Source: Desulfobacterales bacterium | GTDB taxonomy: Bacteria > Desulfobacterota > Desulfobacteria > Desulfobacterales > UBA2156 | NCBI GenBank assembly: GCA_011049715.1 | Contig: DRHF01000441.1 | Coordinates: forward strand, 1-45,685 | Reading direction: 5' to 3' | Length of the DNA stretch: 45,685 bases | Part shown: piece by piece, positions 35,001 to 44,565 of the stretch | Position numbering within the stretch: the stretch's first letter is position 1 | How the letters are laid out: each line of letters begins with the position of its first letter | Notes under the pieces: model-generated | Told to the model about the DNA's origin: nothing | The model's database searches: none | What the model saw: the letters and a program-made list of their open reading frames with translations, nothing else | Made by a program: the position numbers and the translations under genes

Positions 35001-36443
35001 ATGACCGAGAATCTTTTATTTAGTATCATAAAAAATGAACTGCATGATATTGTTGGGTATGAAGATGTCAGTGTGCGTGAAGCCGAGCGACTGGTATATA
35101 GCCTGGATTTTTATCTGGTGCCGCAGATCTGGATGGATCGGCATCAGACACTGCAAAAGCCGGATTTTATCGTATTTCCGGAGTCTTCAGAAGAAGTGTC
35201 ACGCATCCACAAACTGGCCAAGCGGCACGGAATACCGGTGATTCCCTACGGCGGCGGAACCGGCAGCCAGGGAGGGGTTGTACCTCTCTATGGCGGCATC
35301 ATCATTGATTTGAAAAAGATGGATCGTATTATTAAAATCGATGAGAAGTCACTAACGGTCACCGCCCAGCCGGGGATAAATGGTCAGCATCTGGAATGGG
35401 CTTTGAACAAAAAGGGCCTCACCCTTGCCCATTATCCTGCCTCTGAGTACGGAGCGACGCTGGGTGGATATGTTGCTGCGCGTGGATCCGGCACACTGTC
35501 AACCAAGTACGGCAAGGCCGAGGATATGGTATTGAGCATGGAGGTGGTTCTGGCATCCGGCGAGATAATCCGGACCCTGCCGGTGCCGAATCATGCCTGC
35601 GGGCCGGGATTTTTGCAGCTATTCATCGGTTCCGAGGGGACCCTGGGAACGATCACTGAAATTACCATACGTCTGGACCCCATGCCCGCGGTTCGAAGAT
35701 TTAACTCTTTTCTTTTTGAAGATGTCCGGCAGGGATTAGAAGCCGGGCGCCGGATCATGACCCAGCGGCTGCATCCCTGCGTGATTCGACTCTATGATTC
35801 AAGCTCCAGCGAACGGGTTGTTAAGCGGGTGCTTGACCTGGATGTGAAGGGCGCCTTCATGGTGGTGGGGTCGGATGGCGATCAGCGGTTTGTGGATCTT
35901 GAAATGCAGATCATCCACGAAATCTGTACGGAACTGAACGGTAAAGAGTTGGGTTCCGAACCCGGCGAGCACTGGTGGAAGCATCGATATGATTTCTATT
36001 TTCCACCCCATAGCCTGATGCTGCCGGAAATGTTCGGAACGATTGAGACCACGGCCACTTACGATAAGATCTACAATATATTTAAAGCCAAGCAGAAAGT
36101 CATCACCCAAGATTTCAAGGAATGGGGAGCGGATTACATGGCCCACTTCTCACACTGGTTTCCCTGGGGCGTGATGATTTATGACCGGTTCTTGATTACC
36201 AAGCCCCCCCAGGACCCGGATGAGGCCTTGCAGCTGCATACGGAGATTTGGGGCAAAGCGGCGCGCGCTTCCCTGAAACACGGCGGCGTACTGAACGATC
36301 ATCACGGCATCGGTTTCAAACTCGGGTGGTTGATGAATGAACTGTACGGGACGGCTTGGCCGATGATGCAGGACATTAAGGATGCGCTGGATCCATCGGG
36401 AATGATGAATCCCGGTAAACTGGGGTTCATAAGACGGAAATAA
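35001..36443 (+). CDS. FAD-binding dehydrogenase, GlcD/AGPS-like
   Basis: 480 residues of the PCMH-type FAD family. The FAD-binding stretch includes YGGGTGSQGGVVPLYGGIII (about 83-102), TVTAQPGINGQHLE and YGATLGGYVAARGSGTLSTKYG, followed by GSEGTLGTITEITIRL. The C-terminal FAD-oxidase half ends DPSGMMNPGKLGF with the HHGIG motif upstream. Members oxidise 2-hydroxy acids (glycolate, lactate) or act as alkylglycerone-phosphate synthase relatives. Without oxygen the electrons would go to the CCG-domain Fe-S protein encoded 38 bp downstream. The substrate is probably a hydroxy acid. Intact. Confidence 0.88.
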   Translation: MTENLLFSIIKNELHDIVGYEDVSVREAERLVYSLDFYLVPQIWMDRHQTLQKPDFIVFPESSEEVSRIHKLAKRHGIPVIPYGGGTGSQGGVVPLYGGIIIDLKKMDRIIKIDEKSLTVTAQPGINGQHLEWALNKKGLTLAHYPASEYGATLGGYVAARGSGTLSTKYGKAEDMVLSMEVVLASGEIIRTLPVPNHACGPGFLQLFIGSEGTLGTITEITIRLDPMPAVRRFNSFLFEDVRQGLEAGRRIMTQRLHPCVIRLYDSSSSERVVKRVLDLDVKGAFMVVGSDGDQRFVDLEMQIIHEICTELNGKELGSEPGEHWWKHRYDFYFPPHSLMLPEMFGTIETTATYDKIYNIFKAKQKVITQDFKEWGADYMAHFSHWFPWGVMIYDRFLITKPPQDPDEALQLHTEIWGKAARASLKHGGVLNDHHGIGFKLGWLMNELYGTAWPMMQDIKDALDPSGMMNPGKLGFIRRK

Positions 36444-36481
36444 GCAAAACAATTGATTATCTGGAATGAAAGGCAACAGTA

Positions 36482-37633
36482 ATGTTTCTGAGTAAAAAGG
36501 AACGGGATGAAACGATTTGGGCCTGTCGGTTTTGTATGATGTGCAATTGCGCCGACCGGGTGGCCCAGGTCGTGCGCAGGGAATCCTATACCCCGCGGGG
36601 CCGGGGAGCCATCATGTTTGCATTGGAAAGCGGATTGCTCGAATATGATGAGGGCGTGGCCGATATCATGTACACCACTCTCAACGACCGCCTGCTACAG
36701 CACTGGTGCGTGGGAAATTACGATCACGAAGAACTCGTGATTGATATGCGGGCCCGGCTATTCAAAAAGGGTCTGGCTCCGGAAGAAGTGGTGGCATTTG
36801 CAAATCGCATCAAAAAGAACCCGATCAAGGGAGAAAACCCGGAAAAGATATTGTCCGGTGCCGGTGTGACAATGGATTCCGATTCCGATACGCTGCTGTT
36901 TTGCGGCAGTGCGGCACTCAATTCTCAACAGTCAACCTTGATCTGTGCCGGCAAACTGTTCAACCAGGCCGGCCAGCCATTGAAAGTGCTTTCAGACGAA
37001 CCATCCAGCGGCTGGGCACTCTACCAACTCGGAGATTTTGAAGGTGCAAAGCAGTTATCCAAAAGGATCGCAAAAAAAATCAGAGATTGTCGTGTTTCAA
37101 AGGTGGTTGCTCTGGATGCCGACAGCTATCGCATGCTGATGGGAAGAACCACCCGTTTCGGCGGTGACATAAAGGGGATCAAAGTGCATCATATCAACGC
37201 GTTGATGGCCGACTGGTTCAAGAACAATCAAATACCGGTGGCCGGCAGGATATCAGATACCGTCACCTACCATGACCCCTGTGTTCTGGCGCGCTTCTTT
37301 GAAGACGTTGATTCACCGCGGCTGATACTGTCGAAAATCCTGAAAAACCCGTTAAAAGAGATGGCCTCCAGCAAGAAACTCGCCAATTGCTGCGGTGCAG
37401 GAGGGATGCTGCCCCTGCATCGTCCCGACGTGTCAGATCAAGTGGCCGGACTGCGAATCGACGAAGCCGCTGATACCGGCGCCTCTGTTTTGGTTTCGGG
37501 ATGCCCGCGTTGCGATGATAAATTTAAACGGTCCATGGCGGCCCGGGGCCAAGACGACATGCGCATCATCAATCTTGTGGAGTTGGTTGCGGAGGCGGCA
37601 GGACTCACTTTTCCGACAAACCCGAACCATTAG
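36482..37633 (+). CDS. CCG-domain Fe-S protein, GlcF/HdrD-like
   Basis: 383 residues. Near the N-terminus Cys15, Cys18, Cys21 and Cys23 form a compact CX2CX2CXC cluster site, fewer than the two CX2CX2CX3C sites usual in GlcF. The C-terminal half has cysteine-rich (CCG) signatures: TYHDPCVLARFFED, LANCCGAGGMLPLH and VLVSGCPRCDDKF. Such proteins carry electrons from flavin dehydrogenases to menaquinone or heterodisulfide-type acceptors. It lies directly downstream of the GlcD-like gene, the usual GlcD-GlcF order. Its stop is 16 bp before the flavoprotein start. The reduced cluster set suggests a modified electron path. Confidence 0.82.
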   Translation: MFLSKKERDETIWACRFCMMCNCADRVAQVVRRESYTPRGRGAIMFALESGLLEYDEGVADIMYTTLNDRLLQHWCVGNYDHEELVIDMRARLFKKGLAPEEVVAFANRIKKNPIKGENPEKILSGAGVTMDSDSDTLLFCGSAALNSQQSTLICAGKLFNQAGQPLKVLSDEPSSGWALYQLGDFEGAKQLSKRIAKKIRDCRVSKVVALDADSYRMLMGRTTRFGGDIKGIKVHHINALMADWFKNNQIPVAGRISDTVTYHDPCVLARFFEDVDSPRLILSKILKNPLKEMASSKKLANCCGAGGMLPLHRPDVSDQVAGLRIDEAADTGASVLVSGCPRCDDKFKRSMAARGQDDMRIINLVELVAEAAGLTFPTNPNH

Positions 37634-37649
37634 AACAGGAGGAGGATTC

Positions 37650-39363
37650 ATGGAGATTCAAAATTTTTCAACGGATATCGCTGTCATCGGTGGCGGCGGA
37701 GCCGCCTTGAGAGCTGCAATTGAAGCAGCTGAGCGGGGACAGAATGTCATCCTGGTCGATAAGGGGCGACCCGGGCGTTCCGGAGCCACCCCCCTGCGCT
37801 CTGTGGAGCGTACAGGCCCCGTTTGGCCCCCGGGGAGAAGATGAACGCGATTCACCCGAGCAGTTTTTCGAAGACATGGTGCGCGCCGGCCGTTTCATCG
37901 GAGATCAGAACATCGTGGAAGTCGTGGCCTTTACGGCCTGCGACCGGATACTGGATCTTGAACGCTATGGTGTTAAATTCAAAAAACACGACGACGGCCG
38001 TTTCTATCAAACCCCCATGCCGGGACAGACCTATCCGAGGTCCTGTTTTATGTTTGAAAACGGACAGCATATGTCGACTGTATTGGCCAAAGAGGTTTCG
38101 AAACATAGCAACATAAAGCAATTTAAAGATTTTTTTGTATTCAGTTTACTCAAAAGCCAAGGAACCGTCGTAGGCCTGATCGGCATGGATATGATCACGG
38201 GAAATATAGCGGTGATCAATGCAAAATCCACAGTTCTGGCCGCCGGCGGATATGCTTCCCTATGGGGATTCAGTGACAACCCTCCGACACTCATCGGCGA
38301 CGGTATTGCCATGGCTTACAGGGTGGGTGCCGAACTGGTTGACCTCGAGTTCAATCAGTATTACGGAACAGATGTGGTATGGCCACCGAGCGTTAAGGGG
38401 ACCATTGTCATTTATGAACTGATGATTGAGGATTTCATAAACGGTGAAATTACCGATAAAGATGGAAACCCGATAATCGAAAAACCGCTCCCCATACGCG
38501 ATGATGCCATCAAAACCATTTACAACGTCATCAAAGAGGGACGGGGCACGGAACACGGCGGGGTATATTTTGACACCACGAAGTCTCCTAAGTCTGAAGA
38601 AGAAATTCGAGACGTTTTCAAAATGATGACCCCAAAACACTACCAGTTCATTGCTGATGCGGCCGGTATCGACGCGGCCAATCAACGCCTCGAAGTGGCG
38701 CCCGCTTCCCACTATCAGTGCGGTGGTGTGTTTATCAATGAGCGCGGAGAGACCAATGTCAAGAGCCTTTATGCATGCGGTGAGGTTGCAGGCAATTTCC
38801 AGGGCGCCAACAGGCTTGCCGGAAGTGCCCTGTGCGATACCCAAACCATGGGCGCCCGGACAGGTGGATGCGCGGCGGATGATGCCGTCAAAAGCGACCT
38901 CATACCGATTGAAAAAACCGTTGTGGATCAACAGATGGACACCCTGAACAATTTTATGACAGATAAGAAGGATGGGACCAGGCCGGTTTTCATAAAGGAA
39001 GAGATTTTAAAAGCGATGGATACCTATGTGGCGCCCTTTCGCGATGAGAAAGGATTGAATCAAGCCCTTTCCAGGATCAATTCTTTAAAAGACGACCTTA
39101 CCCGGATATCGGTTCCGAAAATAAAGCGTTACAATATGGAACTGAGGGAAGCACTGGAAACCTCATTTGCCCTTGATGCTGCAGAAGCGACCATCGGCTC
39201 CTGTCTGTTTCGGACGGAATCCAGAGGGCACCACAACCGGACCGAATTTTCAGAAACCGACAATGCCAACTGGCAGTGCCACACCATTGCAAAACAAAAA
39301 GATGGGAAGCCGGTCTACTCCAAACGGGATGTGATATATACACATCTGAAGCCCGATGACTAA
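37650..39363 (+). pseudogene. FrdA/SdhA-like flavoprotein, frameshifted in a C6 tract
   Basis: From ATG 37650 (GGAGGAGG upstream) the first frame reads TDIAVIGGGGAALRAAIEAA, the FAD Rossmann motif, to GRSGAT. It breaks in CCCCCC at 37789-37794. Removing one C gives ATPCALWSVQAPFGPRGED and the long second frame, with FFEDMVRAGRFIGDQ and LYACGEVAGNFQGANRLAGS, typical of fumarate reductase/succinate dehydrogenase/aspartate oxidase flavoproteins. The repaired protein has about 571 residues. With the following [2Fe-2S] protein it would form an FrdAB-like pair without membrane anchors. A lone homopolymer indel in an otherwise intact gene may be a sequencing error or a slippage switch. Confidence 0.82.
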
Positions 39364-39419
39364 AACAGGATGAAGTGCTAACTTGTAAAGGATACTTCTT
39401 GGGAAGGGGGATCAGTGTT

Positions 39420-39749
39420 ATGGAACATGCGACGATCAAAGCAAAGATATTGAGGTTCGATCCGGATAGGGATGAAAAGCCCTATTTTCAATCATACGTG
39501 ATACCGGTTGATGAACAGATAACCGTTTATGAACTGCTCAACATCATCCACCGCGATCATGACGGATCCTTGGCTTTTAGAGATTTCAAGTGCTTTAAAA
39601 GCATGTGTACGACTTGTATTGTAAAACTTGACGGAAAGACGGTCAGAAGCTGTTCGACCCCCGTTAAGCCGAATTCGGAGATTCGGATCGAACCGGTCTC
39701 CGGGGGTGAGATCATCAGAGATCTTGTCGTTGATTTTAAGAATATGTGA
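39420..39749 (+). CDS. [2Fe-2S] ferredoxin-domain FrdB-like protein
   Basis: 110 residues from ATG 39420. It matches only the N-terminal plant-type ferredoxin domain of succinate dehydrogenase/fumarate reductase iron-sulfur subunits: AKILRFDPDRDEKPYFQSYV, then the cluster cysteines in CFKSMCTTC and a later VRSCSTPV. The C-terminal domain that carries [4Fe-4S] and [3Fe-4S] clusters in FrdB is absent without sign of truncation, so this is a short form. It would accept electrons from the upstream FrdA-like protein. GGGAAGGGGG precedes the start at slightly long distance; an upstream in-frame ATG at 39375 has no ribosome site. Confidence 0.8.
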   Translation: MEHATIKAKILRFDPDRDEKPYFQSYVIPVDEQITVYELLNIIHRDHDGSLAFRDFKCFKSMCTTCIVKLDGKTVRSCSTPVKPNSEIRIEPVSGGEIIRDLVVDFKNM

Positions 39750-39858
39750 TTTAAAAATATACCTTCAAAAAATGTTTAACCGGAATATATTTAATTAGTT
39801 AGGCTGAGCAGGTGGAGACTGCCTTTATCAAAACGGTCATTTATTGGTCACTTTTCAT

Positions 39859-39888
39859 TTGACAAGCAGAGGTCCTTTCACCTAGGTA
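39859..39888 (+). promoter_or_regulatory. Candidate sigma-70-type promoter
   Basis: TTGACA (39859-39864) followed 18 bp later by TAGGTA (39883-39888), upstream of the isomerase gene. The -10 is a weak match. A 200-bp gap after the ferredoxin gene makes a separate promoter plausible. ACCTAGGT forms a small palindrome over the -10. Confidence 0.35.
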
Positions 39889-39948
39889 ATTTAAAAACTC
39901 ACAAAATTTTTAACCATATTATTTTTATTGAGAAAGGAGACAAATAAA

Positions 39949-40851
39949 ATGTTTCTTTCAATGCACAATTGGATGCGGGCCGAGCAGATTGAAGTCACGA
40001 TCCGTCGGTTGGCCAAAAGCGGATTTGACGCCATTGAAATTGAGGGTGACCCCGAAAAATATGATACCAAAGAGGTTCGAAAACTGCTCAAGGAAAATGG
40101 CATTTTTTGTTTTGGTTCAGTCAGTTTGATGTTCGAAGGACGCGATCTGATTCATGCCGACGAAGCGGTAAGGGCCGGTACTGTTCAATATCTTAAAGAT
40201 TGTGTTACAATGGTCGAGGAATTGGAGGGGCGTGAAATGACCATTGTACCTTCTCAGGTGGGAAAAGTTCATGCTATGGACACCCCCGAGCAAGAGTGGG
40301 CATGGGCGGTCGAGGGACTTAAAGAGGTTTACGATCATTCCGAAAAAGCGGGCGTTGTACTGGGTATTGAACCGCTGAATCGCTTTGAGACCAACTTTAT
40401 CAACCGCCATGATCAAGGATTATTGCTGGCTGAAGCCGTTGGCCCTAACTGCGGTGTTGGGTTGGATGCATTTCACATTAATATCGAAGAGGCCGATTTG
40501 TTTCAGGCGATCCTGAACACCGGTGAAAAATTGGTCGCTTTCCATGTAGCGGATAACAATCGGATGGCACCCGGCATGGGCGACTATGACTGGGTTCGCC
40601 TGATCACCACACTGAAAGCAGCCGGTTATAATGATGCACTGACGGTTGAGTTTGTGGCGCCCATCGATCGGACACCGGCTAATCCTTACAAAAATGCACA
40701 GGGTACAGCCGAAGCCGAACTGACGGAAGACCAGCTAAAATTCATTGAGGATCATGGCAGTGGTGTCCTTTCAGATGAATTTTACAGCTGGCTTGTCGAC
40801 GAATCAGGTAAAACCCTGAGAAATGCAATCGAGAAGGCTAGAGCACACTAG
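39949..40851 (+). CDS. Sugar-phosphate isomerase/epimerase-type TIM barrel
   Basis: 300 residues from ATG 39949 with AAAGGAG upstream. It has the xylose-isomerase-like (AP-endonuclease 2) TIM fold: FDAIEIEGDPEKYDTKEVRK, VVLGIEPLNRFETNFINR (metal-binding Glu), CGVGLDAFHINIEE (Asp/His ligands), LVAFHVADNNRMAPG and LTVEFVAPIDR (second metal Glu). Such enzymes interconvert ketoses, hydroxypyruvate, inosose or sugar phosphates using a divalent metal. All ligand positions look intact. It stands between the redox genes and the ABC importer and is the best clue that the imported compound is sugar-like. Confidence 0.87.
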   Translation: MFLSMHNWMRAEQIEVTIRRLAKSGFDAIEIEGDPEKYDTKEVRKLLKENGIFCFGSVSLMFEGRDLIHADEAVRAGTVQYLKDCVTMVEELEGREMTIVPSQVGKVHAMDTPEQEWAWAVEGLKEVYDHSEKAGVVLGIEPLNRFETNFINRHDQGLLLAEAVGPNCGVGLDAFHINIEEADLFQAILNTGEKLVAFHVADNNRMAPGMGDYDWVRLITTLKAAGYNDALTVEFVAPIDRTPANPYKNAQGTAEAELTEDQLKFIEDHGSGVLSDEFYSWLVDESGKTLRNAIEKARAH

Positions 40852-41097
40852 CATATTTGAGAGATTTCTCAGTCGTCACTTAACGTCTGCCAATGATTTC
40901 GGTGCCATTTAAAATAGAAATATAAACAGACAGTTAAGAAATATTAATTCGCAACGTGTTCATCCCGGCATCAAGAAATCACTTGACAAAGTCTTTGTTT
41001 GTTGAAAAAGTTCACTGAATAAACTAATAAGTGTCCATCCACGGCGTATCTTGAGGTTGCCATTGACTAAAACCCAAAATTTAAAGGAGGAAGCATT

Positions 41098-42408
41098 ATG
41101 TTTAAGAAGATGAAGATGTTTAGTCTGGTTGCAGTTTTTTTTCTTGTCACTAGCGGCATGGCTTTAGCCGGAGAGTCGTTAAGCATTTTTTGGGCTGAAT
41201 GGGATCCCGCAACCTACCTACAGGAACTGGTTCTGGATTTTGAAAAGGAAACCGGCATCAAGGTGACTGTGGAAACAACACCATGGGGTGATTTCCAGAC
41301 CAAAACCTTTCGGGAATTTGCCGCCAAGGGGGATTCCTGGGATCTGATTGTCGGTGACTCCCAATGGCTGGGCGCCGGTGCGACGCAAGGCCATTATGTT
41401 GAACTAACAGACTGGTTTATTAAAAATGGGGTCGACAAATCCATGGCCCCTGCGACTGTTGTGGGTTACGCTGAGTATCCAAAAGGAAGTAAAAAATATT
41501 GGGCTGTACCGCTCGAGGGTGACGCCAATGGTTGGTCTTATCGCAAGGATTGGTTTGAAGATCCCAAGGAAAAAGCGGCATTCAAAAAGAAGTATGGCTT
41601 TGAGCTGGGAGTGCCCGACACATGGGCACAACTCAGAGATATTGCGGAATTTTTCCATCGACCGGATCAGGGCCGGTATGGCTTGGCGATTTATACCCAA
41701 AAGGACTACGACGCCCTTACCATGGGTGTTGAAAACGTCCTATTTGCCTGGGGCGCGGATTTAGGTGATAATAAAACCTACAAAGTCGATGGTATCCTGA
41801 ATAGCAAAGGTGGGATTGAAGCGTTGGCATTTTACAAGGAACTGTATAAATTCACACCTCCGGACTGGGGTAATGCCTTTTTCCAGGCTAACAATCAGGC
41901 CATAACCGAGGGTCTGGTCGCCATGAGCATGAACTACTTCGCATTCTTCCCTGCCCTAATCAATCCGGCTGTCAACAAGTATGCCAAAGTTACCGGTTTC
42001 TTTTCCATGCCCAAAGGGCCTGCAGGCAGATTTGCTGCGCTGGGTGGTCAAGGCGCCTCCATTATCAAATACTCAAAAAAACAGGATCTTGCCTTTAAGT
42101 TTCTAGAGTGGTTTATCAGAGACGATGTTCAAAAACGATGGGCGGAGTTGGGCGGATACACCTGTAATGGCAATGTGTTGAAATCGGATGCTTTCCTCAA
42201 TGATACCCCGTATAATAAGGCGTTCTATGAAACCATGTTCATGGTTAAAGACTTCTGGGCTGTTCCTGAATATGCGGAGTTACTGGAAGTTTCTCAGAGA
42301 AATTGGCATCAGTATATTGTCGAAGGCAAGGGTACGGCCAAAGAGGCCATGGATACCATTGCCAAAGACTGGGAAGTCATTTTCAAAAAGCATGGGCGTC
42401 TGAAATAA
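41098..42408 (+). CDS. ABC sugar-type extracellular solute-binding protein
   Basis: 436 residues, AAAGGAGG before the ATG. Signal peptide cleaved near ALA. The mature protein has the family-1 (MalE/UgpB-like) binding fold: LSIFWAEWDPATYLQELVLD, GDSWDLIVGDSQWLG, WAVPLEGDANGWSYRKDWF, then WFIRDDVQKRWAELGGYTCN. Aromatic-rich segments fit a carbohydrate or polyol ligand. It is the first gene of the ABC importer and its transcript runs into a strong hairpin at 42424-42463, which usually raises binding-protein levels over permease levels. Ligand not identified. Confidence 0.9.
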   Translation: MFKKMKMFSLVAVFFLVTSGMALAGESLSIFWAEWDPATYLQELVLDFEKETGIKVTVETTPWGDFQTKTFREFAAKGDSWDLIVGDSQWLGAGATQGHYVELTDWFIKNGVDKSMAPATVVGYAEYPKGSKKYWAVPLEGDANGWSYRKDWFEDPKEKAAFKKKYGFELGVPDTWAQLRDIAEFFHRPDQGRYGLAIYTQKDYDALTMGVENVLFAWGADLGDNKTYKVDGILNSKGGIEALAFYKELYKFTPPDWGNAFFQANNQAITEGLVAMSMNYFAFFPALINPAVNKYAKVTGFFSMPKGPAGRFAALGGQGASIIKYSKKQDLAFKFLEWFIRDDVQKRWAELGGYTCNGNVLKSDAFLNDTPYNKAFYETMFMVKDFWAVPEYAELLEVSQRNWHQYIVEGKGTAKEAMDTIAKDWEVIFKKHGRLK

Positions 42409-42423
42409 TTCACCCATACAAAC

Positions 42424-42463
42424 GAATTGACAAGGAAAGGGAGTCCCCTTTCCTTGTCAATTA
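42424..42463 (+). terminator. Perfect 16-bp stem hairpin between binding-protein and permease genes
   Basis: AATTGACAAGGAAAGG (42425-42440) pairs perfectly with CCTTTCCTTGTCAATT (42447-42462), plus a closing G-C pair and a 4-base loop, followed by ATTTTAG. It probably protects the upstream message or attenuates transcription into the permeases. Confidence 0.7.
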
Positions 42464-42517
42464 TTTTAGTCATTTTTTCTTCGATCTCACAAAAGCTATA
42501 CACCTGTAGGCAATATA

Positions 42518-43408
42518 ATGACAACAAATGCTGTAATGGCGCGGGGTGGTTTGAGCGACCTTAGCATCCGGAATTTTTTTATCATTCCCACCCTTGTGTT
42601 TTTAATCTTGATCAATATTTTCCCCCTTTTTTACTCGCTAATTCTCTCGTTTGCCGACTACAGTGCGATTTCCGGAAAACCACCGATTTGGATCGGAATC
42701 CGGAACTACAGGGAGCTTCTGAATGATCCCCATGTTTGGAATAGCTTTTATATTACCTTGAAGTATGCGATCATTTCGGTTTTTGGACAATTGGTCGTCG
42801 GATTCGGCATCGCACTTTTGCTGAACCGTAAAATCCCCGGCAAGGGGGTGATCACCACCCTGCTGCTGCTTCCGATGATGATGTCCATGGCCATTGTCGG
42901 ACTGTTCTGGAAACTGCTGTACAGCCCTTCCTGGGGGATTATTAATTATCTGTTGGGGCTTGGAAAATTTGTCTGGATCTCCAACGCCGATGTTGCCCTG
43001 CTTGCCATCGCAATTACCGATATATGGATGTGGTCGCCTTTTGTAATGCTGTTATCTCTGGCCGGCCTATCGGCAATTCCACAGCATCTTTATGAGGCGG
43101 CTTCAATTGACCGGGCGTCACGGTGGTTTACCTTTAGAAGAATCACCCTGCCCCTTGTCAGCCCTCTGTTGCTCATTGCCGTTATTTTTAGAACAATGGA
43201 AGCCTTTAAGACGTTTGATCTGGCTTATATCATGACGGGCGGCGGTCCGGGCACTGCCACTGAACTGATCTCCATCAAATTATATAATATGGCCTTTCCC
43301 CAGTGGCAGACGGGAAAATCGGCCGCACTGGCCTATATCGTATTGATTGTGATTATCGGGGTCAGCAACATCTATATAAAATATCTCAATCAGGCGAAGG
43401 AAAGATAG
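42518..43408 (+). CDS. ABC sugar transporter permease, MalF/UgpA-like
   Basis: 296 residues with six membrane segments. The conserved EAA loop appears as LYEAASIDRASRWFTFRRIT, the contact site with the ATPase. The N-terminal FFIIPTLVFLILINIFPLFYSLILSF segment is typical of this subfamily. The gene follows the hairpin by 54 bp and precedes the second permease by one base. The ribosome site is weak, consistent with lower expression than the binding protein. Confidence 0.9.
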   Translation: MTTNAVMARGGLSDLSIRNFFIIPTLVFLILINIFPLFYSLILSFADYSAISGKPPIWIGIRNYRELLNDPHVWNSFYITLKYAIISVFGQLVVGFGIALLLNRKIPGKGVITTLLLLPMMMSMAIVGLFWKLLYSPSWGIINYLLGLGKFVWISNADVALLAIAITDIWMWSPFVMLLSLAGLSAIPQHLYEAASIDRASRWFTFRRITLPLVSPLLLIAVIFRTMEAFKTFDLAYIMTGGGPGTATELISIKLYNMAFPQWQTGKSAALAYIVLIVIIGVSNIYIKYLNQAKER

Positions 43409-43409
43409 A

Positions 43410-44348
43410 ATGCCGGAAGTAGAATCAACCAAAGCACGGTTTTTTAATAAAATTGCAGTGGTTATCGTTTTACTGCTGACGGTTGTCTATCTGATTCCAC
43501 TCTATTGGATCGGTTCGACCGCCTTCAAGCCACGTTCTGCGGCGACAACGGTTCCGCCCACGGTATTTTTTAAACCGGAGTTAACACCGTTTATCAAACT
43601 CTTCACCAAAAGGGTTCAACTGCGCAAGGTAGTTTCACAGGAGAAATACGAGGCTGCAGCCTGGTATGAAAAACTCGTTTATGACGCCGGAGAAAGAATC
43701 ATCACGAATTCACCGTTTCTGAACCGTTTTTGGAACAGCATTATCATTGCGGGAATCAGTACGATTTTGGCATTGACCCTGGGCACCTTCACGGCTTACG
43801 GTTTTTCCAGATTTAAATTGGCCGGTGAAAATGACTGGCTTTTTTTTATTCTCAGTACCCGGATGCTGCCGCCGGTGGTGGTGGCCATCCCTATTTTTTT
43901 GATGTTTAGAACGATTGGATTGGTCGACTCCCATATAGGACTTATCCTTCTTTACACGGCGCTTAATCTATCCTTTTGTGTCTGGTTGATGAAGGGGTTT
44001 ATGGATGAAATTCCGGTGGAGTATGAAGAAGCCGCCCTTGTGGATGGCTATACACGATTTGAAGCATTCTGGAAAATTGTGCTGCCACAATCCGCAACAG
44101 GGATTGCCGCAACCGCGGTGTTCAGCTTTATCACGGCCTGGAATGAATATGCCCTGGCCCTGATGATGACAAATCGTAAAGCGCAGACCGCGCCTCCCTT
44201 TATCCCTTCCCAATTGGGTTCAGGCATGACTGATTGGACCACTATCGCTGCAGGAACATTTATTTTCTTGCTTCCCGTAGCTATTTTTACCTTTTTCTTA
44301 CGTAAACATCTCCTGAGAGGCGTCACATTCGGGGCGATCAGAAAGTAG
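43410..44348 (+). CDS. ABC sugar transporter permease, MalG/UgpE-like
   Basis: 312 residues, six membrane segments with the EAA loop EYEEAALVDGYTRFEAFWKI. There is a long periplasmic insertion after the first helix (about residues 45-95, LRKVVSQEKYEAAAWYEKLV), larger than in MalG. AAGGAAAG is the ribosome site and the start lies one base after the previous stop. It forms the heterodimeric channel with the preceding permease. Intact. Confidence 0.9.
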   Translation: MPEVESTKARFFNKIAVVIVLLLTVVYLIPLYWIGSTAFKPRSAATTVPPTVFFKPELTPFIKLFTKRVQLRKVVSQEKYEAAAWYEKLVYDAGERIITNSPFLNRFWNSIIIAGISTILALTLGTFTAYGFSRFKLAGENDWLFFILSTRMLPPVVVAIPIFLMFRTIGLVDSHIGLILLYTALNLSFCVWLMKGFMDEIPVEYEEAALVDGYTRFEAFWKIVLPQSATGIAATAVFSFITAWNEYALALMMTNRKAQTAPPFIPSQLGSGMTDWTTIAAGTFIFLLPVAIFTFFLRKHLLRGVTFGAIRK

Positions 44349-44358
44349 GTCATCTGAA

Positions 44359-44544
44359 ATGTTTAGAAAATTGAGTGTGAAATACTTTGAACCGATCTCC
44401 ATGTGGGTCATCATTTTTGGAATTTTCAGCCTCTGCCAGCCGTGGAATCTTTTTTTCCATGTCTATGGATTCCTCATTATACTGATCGGTCTGGTCGGCT
44501 TTATATTTTTTTCTCACATCAAACCGTTACCTGAAGAGGAATAG
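44359..44544 (+). CDS. Small membrane protein in ABC operon
   Basis: 61 residues, two membrane helices (VIIFGIFSLCQPWNLFF and VYGFLIILIGLVGFIFF) with an acidic C-terminus (PEEE). It lies between the second permease (10 bp before) and the ATPase (21 bp after), so it is translated with the importer. It might stabilise the complex; I know of no assigned function. Confidence 0.65.
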   Translation: MFRKLSVKYFEPISMWVIIFGIFSLCQPWNLFFHVYGFLIILIGLVGFIFFSHIKPLPEEE

Positions 44545-44565
44545 CATTAGTTCACAGGAAACCTC

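Noticed and set aside
40983-41011. TTGACA at 40983 as promoter of the ABC operon
   Set aside because: No acceptable -10 element lies at 16-18 bp spacing.
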